From CAZYWA01 sp964650975 [NCBI: uncultured bacterium] (lineage in GTDB: Bacteria; JADJOY01): a DNA stretch of 7,117 nucleotides. The position numbers were made by a program, and so were the translations under genes. This document shows, in pieces, positions 1 through 6,768 of the stretch. The stretch lies in NCBI GenBank assembly GCA_964650975.1, contig CAZYWA010000410.1, forward strand, positions 401 to 7,517, read 5' to 3'. Within the stretch, counting starts at the first letter, position 1. The number at the start of each line of letters is the position of its first letter. Below the pieces are notes generated by a model, which saw only the letters and a list, made by a program, of their open reading frames with translations, did no database searches and was not told the DNA's origin.

Positions 1-516
1 CTATGAGGTAGGAGCGATCAGGCGCAGGATCGCATCCGCGACCTCGCCGGGCGATTGTTCCTCGCTCGCGATCGTGTGGTGGGCGACCTCCCGGTAGAGC
101 TCGGCGCGCTCGGAGAGCACCCCCTCGATCTCGTCCACCACCGATCCTCCGGGAGTGAGCGGCGGCCGGGCGGAATCGTCCGCGATGCGGCCTGCGATGC
201 GTCCGACACTCGCCTGCAGCCAGAAAACCTCGCCGCACTCGCGGAGCATCCGTCGACTGTCGGGATCGAGGACGGCTCCACCACCGGTGTCGATGACGGA
301 GCCCGTACGGGCCGTCAGCTCGCGGACGACCTCGGACTCGATCGCCCGAAAGCGGTTCCAGCCCTCGTCCCGGACCAGCTCAGGGATCGCCCTTCCCGCG
401 CGTCTCACGACCTCGGCATCGGTCGAGACGACCGGGCATCCGAGCCGCTCCCCCAGGATCCTGGCGACCGAGCTCTTTCCGGTGCCGCGGTATCCCACGA
501 GCACCACGTTTCTCAC
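1..516 (-). CDS. aroK: Shikimate kinase
   Basis: Cytoplasmic enzyme that phosphorylates shikimate with ATP to shikimate 3-phosphate, the fifth step of chorismate synthesis. The product has 171 residues, normal for the family, and is complete: the TAG stop occupies bases 1-3. Visible signatures are a Walker A loop GYRGTGKS (8-15), the shikimate-binding Asp33, Arg57 in the RFRAIE stretch, the GGG motif (78-80), Arg117 of the lid in ARPPL, and Arg137 followed by LY. The start is GTG at 516; its first bases overlap the aroE stop (GTGA), and a GAGG sequence at 522-525 lies five bases upstream, so coupling to aroE is likely. One oddity is that the first Asp of the usual D-x-D pair is Ser31 here. 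Function is confident; the aroK/aroL name is by family only. Confidence 0.95.
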   Translation of the reverse strand: MRNVVLVGYRGTGKSSVARILGERLGCPVVSTDAEVVRRAGRAIPELVRDEGWNRFRAIESEVVRELTARTGSVIDTGGGAVLDPDSRRMLRECGEVFWLQASVGRIAGRIADDSARPPLTPGGSVVDEIEGVLSERAELYREVAHHTIASEEQSPGEVADAILRLIAPTS

Positions 517-1385
517 GCAAGCCTCGCCAGCGCTGCGGCCCGCATCACGTCGATCGGAGCCGGACGACCGGTCCAGAGCGTGAACTGGGCCGCCGCCTGG
601 TGCACCAGCATCTCGATGCCGGGCACCACCCGCGCGCCCGCCGCCATCGCGCGCCGGCCGAGCTCGGTCACGAGCGGCGTGTAGACGATGTCGAACACTG
701 TGAGGTCCGGCCGCAGGGCCTCGCGCGGCACCAGGCAGTCCGAGGAGGTGGCGGCCATACCGACCGAGGTCGTGTGAACCAGCAGCCGGGCGTCGCGCAG
801 CTCGTCCGTCAGCCGCTGGGTCTCGAGCTCTCCGGCACGCACCTCCACCGGTGCGGCGGCGCGCACGTCGTGCGCGAGCCGTTCCGCTTTGCCACGATCG
901 CGCGCCAGCAGCGTGAGCGACGCCGGGTGCGCTTCGTTCGCGAGCGTCATCGCGATCGCGCGCGCCGAGCCTCCCGCTCCGAGGATCAGCACCCGCTGAC
1001 CACGGGGATCGGCGCCCGACTGGCGGAGCGCGGCCAGGGCGCCGGCTCCATCGGTGGTGGAGCCCACCAGGCGGCCGTCGTTGCGGACGATCGTGTTGAC
1101 CGAGCCCACGCGTGCAGCGTGGGGATCGAGGGCGTCGAGATGCTCGATCACCGCCAGCTTGTGCGGGATCGTGATACTCGCCCCGATCACTCCCAGCGCG
1201 CGCACCCCGCGAATCGCGTTCCCCAGGTCCTCGACGCGGCAGGCGAGGTACGCGAGATTGAGCCCGGCCGCGCGAAACGCCGCGTTGTGGATGGCCGGAG
1301 AGAGCGAATGCTCGACGGGGTTGCCGAGCAGCACGCACAGGCCGGTACGGGCGTCGGGTGCGCGCGAGTCGTCGCCGGTGACCAT
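513..1385 (-). CDS. aroE: Shikimate dehydrogenase (NADP+)
   Basis: Reduces 3-dehydroshikimate to shikimate with NADPH, the step just before shikimate kinase, whose gene follows directly. The product has 290 residues. The N-terminal substrate domain shows HSLSP (26-30, shikimate-binding serines 27 and 29), TIPHK (72-76, catalytic Lys76), SVNTI with Asn97, and TTDGAG with catalytic Asp112. A Rossmann fold begins at LGAGGSARA (135-143). TSVGM (206-210), FDIVYTP (231-237) and GIEMLVHQ with Gln263 are also family motifs. I chose ATG at 1385 because about 16 residues then precede the first conserved strand, and a weak GGCGGA lies eight bases upstream. A GTG at 1439 would add 18 residues but would sit in the divergent dtd leader. 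Ser70, Thr110 and His204 replace commoner Asn residues; the main catalytic residues are intact. Confidence 0.95.
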   Translation of the reverse strand: MVTGDDSRAPDARTGLCVLLGNPVEHSLSPAIHNAAFRAAGLNLAYLACRVEDLGNAIRGVRALGVIGASITIPHKLAVIEHLDALDPHAARVGSVNTIVRNDGRLVGSTTDGAGALAALRQSGADPRGQRVLILGAGGSARAIAMTLANEAHPASLTLLARDRGKAERLAHDVRAAAPVEVRAGELETQRLTDELRDARLLVHTTSVGMAATSSDCLVPREALRPDLTVFDIVYTPLVTELGRRAMAAGARVVPGIEMLVHQAAAQFTLWTGRPAPIDVMRAAALARLA

Positions 1386-1426
1386 TCGAGACGTCCGCCG
1401 GGCCGGATCGCCGGTCCGCAGGTCGC

Positions 1427-1449
1427 GGTGGTCTACCACCCGGAGGGTG
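1427..1449 (+). promoter_or_regulatory. Two mutually exclusive small inverted repeats in the dtd leader
   Basis: In the aroE-dtd gap, GGTGGT-CT-ACCACC (1427-1440) is an inverted repeat that could be a protein operator or, in RNA, a five-pair stem with a TCTA loop. The bases CACCC (1437-1441) can instead pair with GGGTG (1445-1449) around a GGA loop, which would bury the dtd ribosome binding site. The two stems share bases 1437-1440, so only one can form. No convincing -35/-10 pair is visible in this GC-rich gap, and the transcript start is unknown. The pairing is seen directly; any regulatory role is inference, and short repeats are common by chance at this base composition. Confidence 0.25.
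1442..1446 (+). promoter_or_regulatory. Ribosome binding site of dtd
   Basis: GGAGG lies seven bases before the ATG at 1454. It is the clearest Shine-Dalgarno sequence in the window and fixes the dtd start. Most minus-strand starts here rely on stop-start overlap instead. Confidence 0.8.
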
Positions 1450-1453
1450 CGCG

Positions 1454-1957
1454 ATGCGAGCGCTGGTGCAGCGGGTCACGAAGGCCGAGGTGCGCATTCG
1501 TGCGGCGGGCTCGGCCGTGGCGGGGGATCTCGCCGCGCACCCCGGCTCCGCGGCAATCGGAGCCGGGTTGGTGGTGCTCGTGGGGGTCGGACGCACCGAT
1601 TCGGAGTCGGATGCCTGTCAGCTCGCGGCGAAGATCGCGGCGCTCAGGATCTTCGAGGACGCCGCCGGGAAGATGAACCTGCCGGTCTCGCAAACGAGGG
1701 GTGGCGTGCTCGCGGTCAGCCAGTTCACGCTGTTCGCGAGCTGCCGCAAAGGGAACCGGCCATCGTTCGAGGAGGCCGCACCGGCAGACGAGGCGCGCGG
1801 TCTCTTTCAGCGCTTCGTAGCCGAGCTGCGGGCTCGCGAGCTCCCGGTCGAGACCGGCGTGTTCGGCGCGTCGATGGAGATCGAGCTGGTGAACGACGGA
1901 CCGGTCACGATCTGGCTCGATAGCCGCGAGCTAACGAGCGGCGGCGGGCGGGGGTGA
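1454..1957 (+). CDS. dtd: D-aminoacyl-tRNA deacylase
   Basis: Hydrolyses D-amino acids (and glycine mischarged on tRNA-Ala) from tRNA in the cytoplasm, a proofreading step for translation. The product has 167 residues against about 145 in the E. coli protein. It carries both family signatures: SQFTL (89-93) and the Gly-cisPro element NDGPVT (147-152, Gly149-Pro150) that enforces chiral selection. The N-terminus MRALVQRVTKAEV and the segment KMNLPV are also typical. The extra length comes from about 12 residues in the first hairpin (roughly 17-34, before IGAGL) and a short tail ending in SGGGRG. The gene is divergent from aroE. Its last 27 bases overlap, tail to tail, the end of the glycosyltransferase on the other strand. 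The ATG is supported by GGAGG seven bases upstream. Confidence 0.95.
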   Translation: MRALVQRVTKAEVRIRAAGSAVAGDLAAHPGSAAIGAGLVVLVGVGRTDSESDACQLAAKIAALRIFEDAAGKMNLPVSQTRGGVLAVSQFTLFASCRKGNRPSFEEAAPADEARGLFQRFVAELRARELPVETGVFGASMEIELVNDGPVTIWLDSRELTSGGGRG

Positions 1958-2899
1958 ACCGCCGACGAGCCGCTCGACGCGATAGAGCGGGCGGCCCTGC
2001 ACCAGATGGTAGGTCCGCACCACGAACTCGCCGACCAGGCCCAGGATGAGCAGCTGGAGCCCGCCCGATAGACACAGGATCAGGAACAGGATCAGCCGTG
2101 GCATCCCGTGATCGAGCCACGAAAGCCGCGAGGCCGCGTAGGCGGCGCTCCCGGCGAGGCCGCTCAGGAAGAGGCCGATTCCGATCCCGCTCACCCATCG
2201 AAACGGACGGGTGAAGGCGATCGCGAAGTCGAAGAGCAGCGACAGGATCTGGATCAGGCCATAGCGCGATCGGCCTTGCGACCGCGCATGGTGCCGCACC
2301 GGGATCTCGACGGGATTCCGCGCGAGGGTGAGGAAGAGTGCCGCCAGGTAACGTCGCCGGTCTCCTTCGGCGTTGACCGCGTCGACCAGCTCTCGCGACA
2401 GCACCTTCATCCCCGAATTCGGGTCCTCGACGCGCACCGCGGTGGCGCGCTCCACCAGCCGGCGCACGATCTCCGACGCCACGCGCCTCCCCAGCGAGTC
2501 GCGGCGCTCCTGACGCCACCCACTCACCAGGTCGTGTCCGCGATCGAGCGCGTCGAGCAGCACCGGCAGGTCGGCCGGATCGTTCTGCAGGTCGGCGTCG
2601 AGGAGCACCACCGCGTCGCCGCGCGCCGCCTCGAGGCCCGCTGCGATCGCGGCGTGCTGACCGTAATGGCCTCGCAGCAGCACCCCGGAAACGTTGGCGT
2701 GGGCCTGGGCCAGGCGCCCGATCTCCTCCCGGCTACCGTCGGTCGAGCCATCGTCGACCAGCACCACCTCGTGCGGACCCCGGCCCGCGAGCGCCGCGTC
2801 GACCGCGGTGAGCAGGCGTTCGAGGGTGCCGCATTCGTCGAGCACCGGGACCACGACGGACACCCGCGGCGTCTGGACACGCGGTCGCCGTGCGCTCAT
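1931..2899 (-). CDS. GT2 family glycosyltransferase, polyprenyl-phosphate sugar synthase-like (GtrB/DPM1 type)
   Basis: Probable inner-membrane enzyme moving a sugar from a nucleotide sugar to a polyprenyl phosphate on the cytoplasmic face. The product has 322 residues. The GT-A domain shows VVVPVLDE (15-22), DDGSTDGS (49-56), the metal-binding DAD in LLDADLQNDP (99-108), SGW (126-128), DPNSGMKV (159-166) and a basic HHARSQGRSRYG loop (203-214). Two hydrophobic helices follow (about 234-258 and 267-293), the layout of GtrB, ArnC and bacterial dolichol-phosphate-mannose synthase relatives. The ATG at 2899 overlaps the stop of the TPR gene (ATGA) and has no Shine-Dalgarno sequence, so coupling is likely. 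It is the last gene of the cassette, and its end overlaps dtd by 27 bases. Donor sugar and lipid are unknown; direct transfer to a glycan remains possible. Confidence 0.88.
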   Translation of the reverse strand: MSARRPRVQTPRVSVVVPVLDECGTLERLLTAVDAALAGRGPHEVVLVDDGSTDGSREEIGRLAQAHANVSGVLLRGHYGQHAAIAAGLEAARGDAVVLLDADLQNDPADLPVLLDALDRGHDLVSGWRQERRDSLGRRVASEIVRRLVERATAVRVEDPNSGMKVLSRELVDAVNAEGDRRRYLAALFLTLARNPVEIPVRHHARSQGRSRYGLIQILSLLFDFAIAFTRPFRWVSGIGIGLFLSGLAGSAAYAASRLSWLDHGMPRLILFLILCLSGGLQLLILGLVGEFVVRTYHLVQGRPLYRVERLVGGSPPPAAAR

Positions 2900-3888
2900 G
2901 GGGTGCTGGCCGGCGCCTGCTCGGATGCGCCGGCGCCCAGCGATCGCAGCCGGTCGAGGCGCCCCTGCTGGGTCCCGGCCACGTCGGGATCCCGCGACAG
3001 CAGATCGTACGCCTGGGCGAAGTAGGGCGCGGCCTCTCGATCCCGGCCGAGGGTGAGCAGATTCTCGGCGATCTCCTCGAACACCTCCCCATCCGGTTTC
3101 CCGTCCGCGGCACATTCCTTCTCGACCTGCAGCTGGATCTCGAGCGCTTCGGCGTTCCTCCCCAGCGAGCGTAGTGCGCGGCCCACCGACCACTCGCCGA
3201 TGCGGGTCGCATTGCGATCGGTGCCGAGCTTCGATTCGGCGAGAGCCTGCTGGAAGTAGTCGAGCGCCTTCGCGTAGTCACCGGCGTCTTGATAGGTCCA
3301 GGCGATGTTGTTGAAGAGCGAGGTTCGCCAGCGCCGCGCATCGGGGCTGGGGGACGAGTTGGCGAGCTCGAGCGCCCGGAAGTTCCAGTCGAGCGCCTGC
3401 TGCCCGTGATCGGTGATCGCGACCATGTGAGCGGCGTCGACCGCGAGGTCGTCGATGCCCGCGGCCCGAGCCCGGTCCCACGCTTCGACGAAGAGTGGCC
3501 GGGCGGCGTCCGGAGAGCCGCTCGAGTTGAGGCATCGGCCACGTTCGAGCAGCAATCGCACCTTCAGCTTGTCGGGCGGCTCCGGGAGCCGAGCCTCGAT
3601 GCGATCCAGCACCGTGTTGGCCTCGGCGAACTTTCCTTGCAGTCCCAGCGCACGCGCGAGCTGCGTCTCGAGCTCTCCCCGGACCGGGTCCTCGGTTTCT
3701 CTCGCCCGCGCCTCGAAGCGCTGCGCGCTCCCGGCCGGGTCGGAGAAATTCCACAGCGCGCGGATCGACGACGAATCGATGGTGGCCTCCGGTGAATTGG
3801 CGAGTGAGGACTGTCGCGCCGCGCAAGCCATCGTCAGCAAGGGCAACACGGCCAGAAGCCGGCCAAGTGCTGAGAGCGGACTCCTCAT
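2896..3888 (-). CDS. Exported TPR-repeat protein
   Basis: A 330-residue protein with an N-terminal export signal: RSPLSALGR followed by the hydrophobic LLAVLPLLTMACA (11-23). Cleavage may follow Ala23 (signal peptidase I, A-C-A). The Cys22 lipoprotein reading is weaker because position -3 is Thr rather than Leu. The rest is helical, with about six TPR-like units near 71-101, 108-143, 148-178, 188-221, 230-262 and 268-299; the clearest is NNIAWTYQDAGDYAKALDYF (193-212). There is no enzyme motif. TPR folds bind peptides or partner proteins, so a scaffold for the neighbouring membrane glycosyltransferases is an inference from position only. The ATG at 3888 shares one base with the stop of the GT-C gene (TGATG) and lacks a Shine-Dalgarno sequence. 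Upstream in-frame codons were rejected because they give Arg-rich sequence ahead of the signal peptide. Confidence 0.82.
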   Translation of the reverse strand: MRSPLSALGRLLAVLPLLTMACAARQSSLANSPEATIDSSSIRALWNFSDPAGSAQRFEARARETEDPVRGELETQLARALGLQGKFAEANTVLDRIEARLPEPPDKLKVRLLLERGRCLNSSGSPDAARPLFVEAWDRARAAGIDDLAVDAAHMVAITDHGQQALDWNFRALELANSSPSPDARRWRTSLFNNIAWTYQDAGDYAKALDYFQQALAESKLGTDRNATRIGEWSVGRALRSLGRNAEALEIQLQVEKECAADGKPDGEVFEEIAENLLTLGRDREAAPYFAQAYDLLSRDPDVAGTQQGRLDRLRSLGAGASEQAPASTP

Positions 3889-5504
3889 CAGGATCGGGAC
3901 GGTAGGGCGGTGGCGCTCGGTAGCAGCTCGATCGATCCGTTCCGAAAGCGGATGGCGCCGATCCCGTCGAGTGACACAGCATGAACCGCCTTCGAGGGGG
4001 ATGGAAGTGTCGCGGAAGGACCGCCGGCCGGCAGCCGCAGGCGAAGCGCGAGCTGATCGTCGACCGCCAGCCCGTGGCGGTCGACGTCGAGAAGCACGAG
4101 CCATCTAGATCCGGGCGGGAGCGGCCACGTCGCGCGCGGCTCCCCCACTTCTCGCGAGGGCATCGGCGCCGCGAAACCCGCGAAGGCGAAGTAGCAGGCC
4201 ACTCGGTAGCCGGGTAGGGCGTACATCGCTCGGGTGGAGCTTGCCGCGTTGGTGAGCACCAGCGTGTCGTGGGGATCGAAGTCCCGGCGGATCGCCGCCA
4301 GCCGGCCGCCGAGCTCGCGGTCGACGAGCGCGAGCCCCGGACGGGTGAAGAGCTCGAGCTCGGTGCGAACCTTGGCCGGCAGTGCGGCGTGGGAGTCGAA
4401 GAAGCCCCGCTCCGACAGACCGGGCGCCCACCAGAAGATCGCGCCGCACATCGCGGCCGCACAGGTCGCGACAGCGAGGCTCCGTCGTGGCGGCAGCGGA
4501 CGCGATCCGCCGGCCAGCGCGAGCGCGATCGTGAGCGTGACCGCGGGCAGCGCGGTGAGCAGCATTCCCGGCTGACCGAATGCCACCAGCCCCGAGAGCA
4601 GCGCGTACCCCAGGATCCATGCGAAGAGCGTCACCTTGGTGGCGGGCTCGATCGCGGCGTCGCGAGCGGTGCGCGCCGACGCCCAGGCGAAAAGCAATGC
4701 GCCGAGCGGCCCGAGCGCGAACGCTCCGTACACGCAGAGCTTGGCAACGTTCACCCCGCGGAAGAGCAGCCACGTGAAACGCGACTCCGCGTTCGAGAAG
4801 GCCACGGCTTCCCATTGACGCACCACGGCCGCATGGTAGGCGGACCATCCGCCGCAGGCCGAAATCGTCGGTGCCATCCACAGCGCGAGACCGAGCGTGC
4901 CGCCGAGCGCGGCCTCGAGCAGCGCGCGCGGGCGCTCAAGTCCGTGGATGGACGGCGCGAGCGCCGTGGCCACGACCAGGAGCGGAGTCACCACCACCGC
5001 CGTGTCGGGCCTGAATCCGGCGGCGATCCCGGCCAAGAAGCCCAGCAGGCCGGCGTGCAGCGCGCGGCCGGAGAGGCGCTGCCACGCGCCGTACCCGACC
5101 AGGATCGCGCCCAGCGCACCGAACCCGTAGGTTCCTTGCGTCGAGCCATACGTCCAGGCGAGCGGCGACGCCAGGAACAGCATCACCGCGATCCATCCGA
5201 CCGTGCGGTTGGCCAGGGCTCGTCCGAACGCGTAGAGCGCCGCGGCCGTCGCCGCGCTCCCGGCGACCGAAAGCCACGCCAAGGCGCGCTCCGGCGTGGG
5301 ACCGAACGTCGCCACCAGCTTCCCCGCCAGCACGTAGAAGGCATAGCCGGGTGGATGGGGGTGAAAGCGGATCGGATCGAACCCGCGGATCGCTTCGGCG
5401 AAGGCGGCCGCGTCGAAGTCGGAGAGCGTGCGCGGCATGGCCGGGATCCGCGTCAGCACGGCCGCCGCGGGCAGCACCACGAACGCGGGATCGCGCCGGG
5501 TCAT
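3888..5504 (-). CDS. GT-C fold integral membrane glycosyltransferase (PMT/ArnT or DUF2723-like)
   Basis: A 538-residue protein with about ten membrane helices between residues 7 and 360, then a soluble C-terminal domain (about 365-538), probably periplasmic. After the first helix comes an acidic loop SDFDAAAFAE (28-37, Asp29, Asp31, Glu37), then HPHPPGY (48-54). An acidic first external loop is the catalytic region of GT-C enzymes, and HPPGY recalls the bacterial DUF2723/TMEM260-like families. Such enzymes take sugars from polyprenyl-phosphate donors and pass them to proteins, lipid or glycan outside the inner membrane. The GT2 two genes downstream could supply that donor. The ATG at 5504 overlaps the stop of the preceding gene (ATGA); longer N-termini are Arg-rich out-of-frame translation. 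Acceptor and sugar are unknown. Membrane topology is clear; exact family membership is less sure. Confidence 0.8.
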   Translation of the reverse strand: MTRRDPAFVVLPAAAVLTRIPAMPRTLSDFDAAAFAEAIRGFDPIRFHPHPPGYAFYVLAGKLVATFGPTPERALAWLSVAGSAATAAALYAFGRALANRTVGWIAVMLFLASPLAWTYGSTQGTYGFGALGAILVGYGAWQRLSGRALHAGLLGFLAGIAAGFRPDTAVVVTPLLVVATALAPSIHGLERPRALLEAALGGTLGLALWMAPTISACGGWSAYHAAVVRQWEAVAFSNAESRFTWLLFRGVNVAKLCVYGAFALGPLGALLFAWASARTARDAAIEPATKVTLFAWILGYALLSGLVAFGQPGMLLTALPAVTLTIALALAGGSRPLPPRRSLAVATCAAAMCGAIFWWAPGLSERGFFDSHAALPAKVRTELELFTRPGLALVDRELGGRLAAIRRDFDPHDTLVLTNAASSTRAMYALPGYRVACYFAFAGFAAPMPSREVGEPRATWPLPPGSRWLVLLDVDRHGLAVDDQLALRLRLPAGGPSATLPSPSKAVHAVSLDGIGAIRFRNGSIELLPSATALPSRS

Positions 5505-6685
5505 CGCGTCGGGTCGGCGGCGCGCGCGAGAGCCTCGCGCAGGAAGGACGAAAGCTCGACGGCGCGCGCGGTCCAGCCGTGGCGAGCGGCCTCCGCGCGC
5601 CGTGCACCGCGCCGCGGGTCGTCGTCGCTGGCGAGCTCGTCGGCGATCGCCGGAACCAGGTCGTCGGCGACGGAAACGATGCGAACCCATGGCGCGAAGG
5701 CATCGAGCCCCTCGAGATCGCTCGCCACCACCGGCAGACCGGCGGCCAGGTACTCGTAGATCTTGGTGGGGTCCTGGCGATCGGTGAGCGGGTCCCGCCG
5801 GTGCGTCACGAGGCCCAGATCGAGGTGGCGCAGGTAGGTGGGAACTCGGTCCTTGGGCCGGTGCCCGAGAACGTGCACGTTCGGCCGCCGAGCGAGCTCA
5901 TCGACCGGCGAGCGAACCAAACCGAGCAGCACGATGGACCAGTCCGGTCGCGCATCGGCCACGCGGCCCAGTGCTTCGAGGTCGAGGCGGCCGTAGATGT
6001 TTCCGGCATAGCCGAGCCGCGGGTGAGGGATCGCCGCGAGGTCGGCCGGCTCCGGTGGAAGCGGCCCCCGGAACCGCTCCTCGTGAACGCCGTTTCGAAG
6101 CAGGCGGATATCCGCGCAGAGCGGGCGCTTCGCTTCGAGAAGGGGCGTGCTGGCGGCCAGCACCAGATGCGAGCGCCGGATCGCCTGGGTCTCGAGGCGT
6201 CCGAAGAGCTGGCCGTCCACCCCGGGGAACGCGGTCCATTCGTCGAAGCAGTCGTAGACCACGATGCTGGCCTGGAGGGTGTCGAGCAGCGGCTCGAAGA
6301 TCGGCCCAGCGACCCACACGATCGGCCGTGTCATGCCGAGCTGCTTCATCGCGCGCCCGACGGCACGCTTCTGGATCCAGGTGTTGATGCGGCGCGCGAG
6401 CGGCGAATCAGGAAAGGGCAGCGTGAGCGGGGCGATGACCCAGGTGGCGAGCCCCGCGCTGCGCATCCCGCGCCGCGCCCGGCCGAGCCGGAACAGGATC
6501 CTTCGCAGATCGTGGAGGTGGAGCTCGGGCCTTCGCATCCCGGGCGACTCGAGGCACAGCACCCGATTGCCGGCTTGCACGAGCACCTCGACCAGATCCG
6601 GCTCACGGGGGCAGAGATCCCAGTCGCCGCCGCCCAGGATCAGGATGTCTTGGCCGGAGATCAGGCCCTGGGCGCCGCCATTCAT
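5501..6685 (-). CDS. GT-B fold glycosyltransferase (GT4/GT1 type)
   Basis: A cytoplasmic or membrane-associated enzyme of 394 residues expected to transfer a sugar from a nucleotide sugar to an envelope glycan or lipid. The N-terminal Rossmann half starts DILILGGGDWD (13-23) and includes VVYDCFDEWTAFPG (142-155), a motif resembling TuaH-like and other surface-polysaccharide glycosyltransferases. RNGV (197-200) leads into the C-terminal half, which has RLGYAGNIYGRLD (223-235), NVHVLGHRPKD (269-279) and the donor-binding PTKIYEYLAAGLPVVAS (306-322, Glu311). There is no signal peptide or membrane helix. ATG at 6685 is the first usable start; the frame upstream meets a stop without another start codon, and no strong Shine-Dalgarno sequence is seen. 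It is the first gene of the four-gene coupled cassette. Sugar, linkage and acceptor cannot be told from sequence. Confidence 0.88.
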   Translation of the reverse strand: MNGGAQGLISGQDILILGGGDWDLCPREPDLVEVLVQAGNRVLCLESPGMRRPELHLHDLRRILFRLGRARRGMRSAGLATWVIAPLTLPFPDSPLARRINTWIQKRAVGRAMKQLGMTRPIVWVAGPIFEPLLDTLQASIVVYDCFDEWTAFPGVDGQLFGRLETQAIRRSHLVLAASTPLLEAKRPLCADIRLLRNGVHEERFRGPLPPEPADLAAIPHPRLGYAGNIYGRLDLEALGRVADARPDWSIVLLGLVRSPVDELARRPNVHVLGHRPKDRVPTYLRHLDLGLVTHRRDPLTDRQDPTKIYEYLAAGLPVVASDLEGLDAFAPWVRIVSVADDLVPAIADELASDDDPRRGARRAEAARHGWTARAVELSSFLREALARAADPTR

Positions 6686-6723
6686 CCGTGCGCCCGAGCG
6701 TCGGCGTCGCGGTCAGCAGAGCG

Positions 6724-6768
6724 ACCGGGGTCACCGCGGAGCCAAGCGCAAGCGAGGCGGTGGCCGGT
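6724..6768 (-). repeat. Imperfect inverted repeat after the radical SAM gene
   Basis: The 82-base gap 6686-6767 contains no gene. On the minus strand ACCGGCCACCGC (6768-6757) can pair with GCGGTGACCCCGGT (6737-6724) as a six-pair plus five-pair stem with a small internal loop and a 19-base apical loop. It begins at the last base of the radical SAM stop codon. There is no T-run after it, so it is not a standard intrinsic terminator. It might be a 3' stabilising hairpin or chance pairing in GC-rich sequence. No promoter was recognised in the gap. Confidence 0.25.

Noticed and set aside
1386-1439. GTG at 1439 as the aroE start
   Set aside because: Adds 18 poorly conserved residues and abuts the dtd ribosome binding site; the ATG at 1385 gives a normal N-terminus.
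513-1596. The aroK reading frame stays open upstream through the whole of aroE, as if there were a 531-residue protein
   Set aside because: The upstream part is Arg/Ala/Gly-rich low-complexity translation of aroE in another frame; aroK homology starts at the GTG at 516.
600-1676. Long plus-strand open frame opposite aroE running into dtd
   Set aside because: Composition is typical of antisense translation; aroE and dtd on their own frames carry full family motifs.
1913-1933. Short hairpin (GCTCG/CGAGC) at the dtd and GT2 ends as a two-way terminator
   Set aside because: Only five to seven pairs, inside coding sequence on both strands and without a T-run; chance is likely at this GC content.
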